A stretch of DNA of 64,000 bases from Aliirhizobium wenxiniae. Lineage in GTDB: Bacteria; Pseudomonadota; Alphaproteobacteria; Rhizobiales; Rhizobiaceae. Made by a program: the position numbers and the translations under genes. The notes beneath the pieces were generated by a model. That model did no database searches and was not told the origin of the DNA. It worked only from the letters and a program-made list of their open reading frames with translations. Shown one piece after another: positions 61,974 to 64,000 of the stretch. Where the stretch lies: positions 1-64,000 of the forward strand of contig NZ_JACHEG010000003.1 of NCBI RefSeq assembly GCF_014201355.1. Direction: 5' to 3'. Position 1 is the first letter of the stretch, and each line of letters opens with the position of its first letter.

Positions 61974-62791
61974 CTAGAAGTTCAGCCCGGCAAAGATCTG
62001 CCACCGCGGTACGCCACCACCTGTCGCTATGACACTGTATTGCGGTTCCACATAGGCGTCGATCGACAAAGAAGTAGTAAGAGCCCAGTGTTTTCCGACG
62101 CCAAGCCCAATCGGCGTGTAGTAGTCGCGGTTTTTGAAATCCATCGATCAGGCGCCAGTAGATTGAAGATAAAATACGTTACTGAGATTGAAGAACAGGA
62201 ACGGTTGGATGGTCGCGGTGCTGACGTCAGGTCGTGCTCCGTTGCCCGCAAATGACCGCTGATAGGTCCCGAGCCTCCCGAACAGGCCCAGTCTTGAGGA
62301 GCAGTGAAGGCCGCTGCAGCGCCTGCCTGCCACTTGCCAGCACCCGTATCGCTCCTCCTCAGCGGTGGTGCCACCAGCAATGGTCCAAGCCCCCAGCCGA
62401 AGGGCTCCGTCTGCATGACGAGGATATCGAACAACGTAAGATCGCCGATCCCTTTTGTTAATGCCCCATCGACATCAGGTCGTCCCACGAGCGAAACGCT
62501 TGTGCGGAGCAGATTTCCGGCACCTCCGATCTCGAAGGGCGTCAACGCACGCAAGATGGTTACATTGGCGTGACGGTCGGTAAGACCTTCAAGCTTCGGG
62601 ATATAGTAGTTTTGGAGGTTGACGACGAATAATGGGTCAAGCGGATTGTTTGAACTGTTCACGCTCTCCGTCTCGGTCTTACCGGAACCCGGAGGCTGCT
62701 GCGCGTGGGACGTCGGCGCGCTCGCCAGAAGTGCATCCGCTACAATCAATATGTTGAGACCGAAGATGCCTAAAGCATTCCAAACACCCAT
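61974..62791 (-). pseudogene. outer-membrane beta-barrel protein gene with frameshift and stop
   Basis: ATG 62791 (AGGGG upstream) begins a signal peptide ending SHAQQPPG, then FVVNLQNYYIPKLEG and a beta-strand-rich barrel. At a G-run near 62287-62289 one base is missing; the barrel continues in another frame as GLFGRLGTYQRSFAGNG and FLFFNLSNVFYLQSTG. A TGA at 62150-62148 (probably an old TGG) interrupts it. It resumes in frame as MDFKNRDYYTPIGLGVGKHW and ends GLNF, a typical C-terminal Phe of outer-membrane barrels, at 61974. Confidence 0.8.
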
Positions 62792-62864
62792 GATTTGCCC
62801 CTGAAGTTTGCCGAAATGCACATCCGTCGTTGAAAGATGCTCACGCGCCGATCTCGTTCTGCAT

Positions 62865-63115
62865 TCACCGGGAAACTGTCATTCGCGCGGTGAGGACGTC
62901 CGTCGCCTTCTCGTTTTCGGCGACGCGGGTGGCAAGGGGATGATCAGCCGCATGGCAGGGATAAAGGCAAAGTCATAGAAGACTTCCATGCCCTTTTCAT
63001 CCTTGACGTCGCCTACACCGCCGGTCAGCGTTTTGATGCTGTTTTTAAGGTCGGGGCTGATCGCGTTGTAATAGATGCCCGCGCCGAAGCTGTCATAAGG
63101 GCCGCGCCTCCAACA
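62865..63115 (-). pseudogene. C-terminal fragment of a carbohydrate-type porin
   Basis: Minus-strand frame reads RGPYDSFGAGIYYNAISPDL, then MEVFYDFAFIPAMRL, matching the last strands of OprB-type porins. After a shift near 62950 it ends with LATRVAENEKATDVLTARM to a TGA at 62867-62865. The N-terminal part of the porin is missing and a CoA-transferase fragment lies directly upstream. Clearly a relic. Confidence 0.65.
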
Positions 63116-63144
63116 GTCCATGAGCAAAGACACCAGCGCTGGCG

Positions 63145-63366
63145 TAGCGGTTGCCCGAGAGCCTCCGGCCGCATGCCGTTGATCAATACGTCAGAGTCAT
63201 GCAGAAGCTTGGCGAATTTTGCCTTGCCATATCCACTCTTGATATCGAGGAGAATGTTCTTTTTGCCCCAGCTGATATCCATCCATAGTGGGTAAACCCA
63301 ATCGTCGATCGGCGGCTGAACTTTGATCACCTCGGCCCCCTGTTCTGCCAGTAGCCGATCTTCTAC
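63145..63366 (-). pseudogene. internal fragment of a family III CoA-transferase (CaiB/BaiF)
   Basis: The frame reads LLAEQGAEVIKVQPPIDDW, then DISWGKKNILLDIKSGYGKA and LLHDSDVLINGMRPEALG, the N-terminal region of CaiB-type CoA-transferases with the conserved GAEVIKV and R-P-x-x-L-x features. The true N-terminus and the C-terminal four-fifths are gone. It joins a porin fragment on one side and a D-lactate dehydrogenase fragment on the other. Confidence 0.75.
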
Positions 63367-63368
63367 CC

Positions 63369-64000
63369 GAAGCGTTGCCCAAGCGAATGCTTGCCTATCG
63401 CCAGGCTTTCGAACATCACCTCATTCTGAAAATTCCGGGAGATATGGCCGGCGAGGTGGAACAGTCGCTGAACCGGAATGTAGGGCCTGATTCCTGGTTT
63501 CTGTGTGATGCGGAGGAAGGCAAAAAGGCGATGCTGCATAGGTTCGCTGCAGCGGGCGCCGCCATCCGCTACGCTGCGGTTCACGGACTGCAGCGCGAGA
63601 ATGTTCTTGCGCTCGACATCGCGTTGCGCCGCAACGATGCCGAATGGTTCGAGCAGCTACCTGCAGAAATCGACCAGCATGTCGAAAAGAAGCTCTATTA
63701 CGGACATTTCCTCTGCCACGTCCTACATCAGGATTACATCGTCAAGCCAGGAACGGACGTCAAACGGCTGAAGGAGATGATGCTGGAGCGTCTCGATGCG
63801 CGCGGTGCGGAATATCCTGCCGAGCATAATGTCGGGCATATCTACCGCGCCAAGCCGGCACTGGCGGAGCATTACAGGTCGCTCGATCCGACCAACAGTT
63901 TCAATCCGGGTATCGGGAAAACTTCTCGGAACCGATTTTACCGGGAGACCTGCCAATGCGGCAATGACATGCAGTCTTCGGCTGAAAAGACGATGGTGTG
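63369..64000 (+). pseudogene. dld: C-terminal fragment of quinone-dependent D-lactate dehydrogenase (Dld)
   Basis: An uninterrupted frame from 63369 to the window edge reads LPKRMLAYRQAFEHHLILKI, KKLYYGHFLCHVLHQDYIVK and GAEYPAEHNVGHIYRAKPAL, then DPTNSFNPGIGKTS, the C-terminal membrane-binding region of Dld. The FAD-binding N-terminal two-thirds are missing; the sequence upstream belongs to another gene on the opposite strand. Past GIGKTS the frame continues to the edge with a Cys-containing tail. It is either a relic or the end of a gene truncated by rearrangement. Confidence 0.8.

Overview
The window looks like a chromosome or chromid segment of an alphaproteobacterium of the Rhizobium/Agrobacterium group. 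The reasons are high-GC codon use, dense operons of ABC, tripartite tricarboxylate (TTT) and Ugp-type uptake systems each with its own LysR, Lrp or LacI regulator, many amino-acid/opine-type flavin oxidases, and an initiator tRNA carrying the bacterial C1:A72 mismatch. The genus call is inference; no rRNA is present.

Layout. (1) 1-9236: a cluster of small hairpins, then tRNA-fMet (251-327). The last 13 bases of the tRNA plus 5 more (315-332) recur as a perfect 18-bp direct repeat at 9219-9236, directly before a strong terminator. The 8.9 kb between the copies looks like an integrated island or its remnant: an OmpR/EnvZ-type two-component system, a Tat-exported epoxide-hydrolase-like protein, a DipZ-type CcdA-thioredoxin fusion, a secreted alpha/beta hydrolase, a cytochrome P460 and a cold-shock protein. 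No integrase remains. (2) 9415-15317: a polyamine-type ABC importer with an Asp/Glu-racemase-fold protein lacking both catalytic cysteines, and a divergent LysR gene. (3) 15389-24435: a LysR gene and a TTT importer followed by a SAF-domain dehydrogenase, a second racemase-fold protein, an OtnK-type kinase and an OtnC-type aldolase (a four-carbon acid-sugar route with non-standard early steps), ending in a frameshifted TauE/SafE gene. (4) 24488-34579: hydantoinase/oxoprolinase A and B, a [2Fe-2S] protein, an FAD/NAD oxidoreductase with its own C-terminal Fe-S motif, two DAO-type flavin oxidases, a LysR and an Lrp regulator. The divergent promoter carries two related palindromes and a 10-bp inverted repeat. 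(5) 34637-53172: a Dpp/Opp-type peptide importer, two HAD proteins, a class III aminotransferase, two paralogous double-GNAT acetyltransferases, a DAO oxidase and a six-gene operon (ArgE-like deacylase, 2-hydroxyacid dehydrogenase, cupin, aldehyde dehydrogenase, tartrate/isopropylmalate-type dehydrogenase, succinate-semialdehyde dehydrogenase). This reads as one large catabolic region for an amino-acid-, peptide- or polyamine-derived nitrogen compound; the substrate is not readable from sequence. (6) 53219-55272: decaying DNA with a frameshifted DAO gene and an apparent C-terminal scrap of an oligopeptide ABC ATPase. (7) 55273-61454: a LacI regulator convergent with a Ugp-type operon that begins with a calcineurin-like phosphodiesterase. 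(8) 61715-64000: a gene graveyard with a broken outer-membrane protein gene and C-terminal or internal pieces of a porin, a CoA-transferase III and a quinone-dependent D-lactate dehydrogenase.

The unusual parts are the tRNA-fMet island, the acid-sugar pathway with substituted enzymes, the hydantoinase/Fe-S-flavoprotein locus with twin operators, and the pseudogene-rich right edge. All calls come from reading the sequence; nothing was searched against a database.
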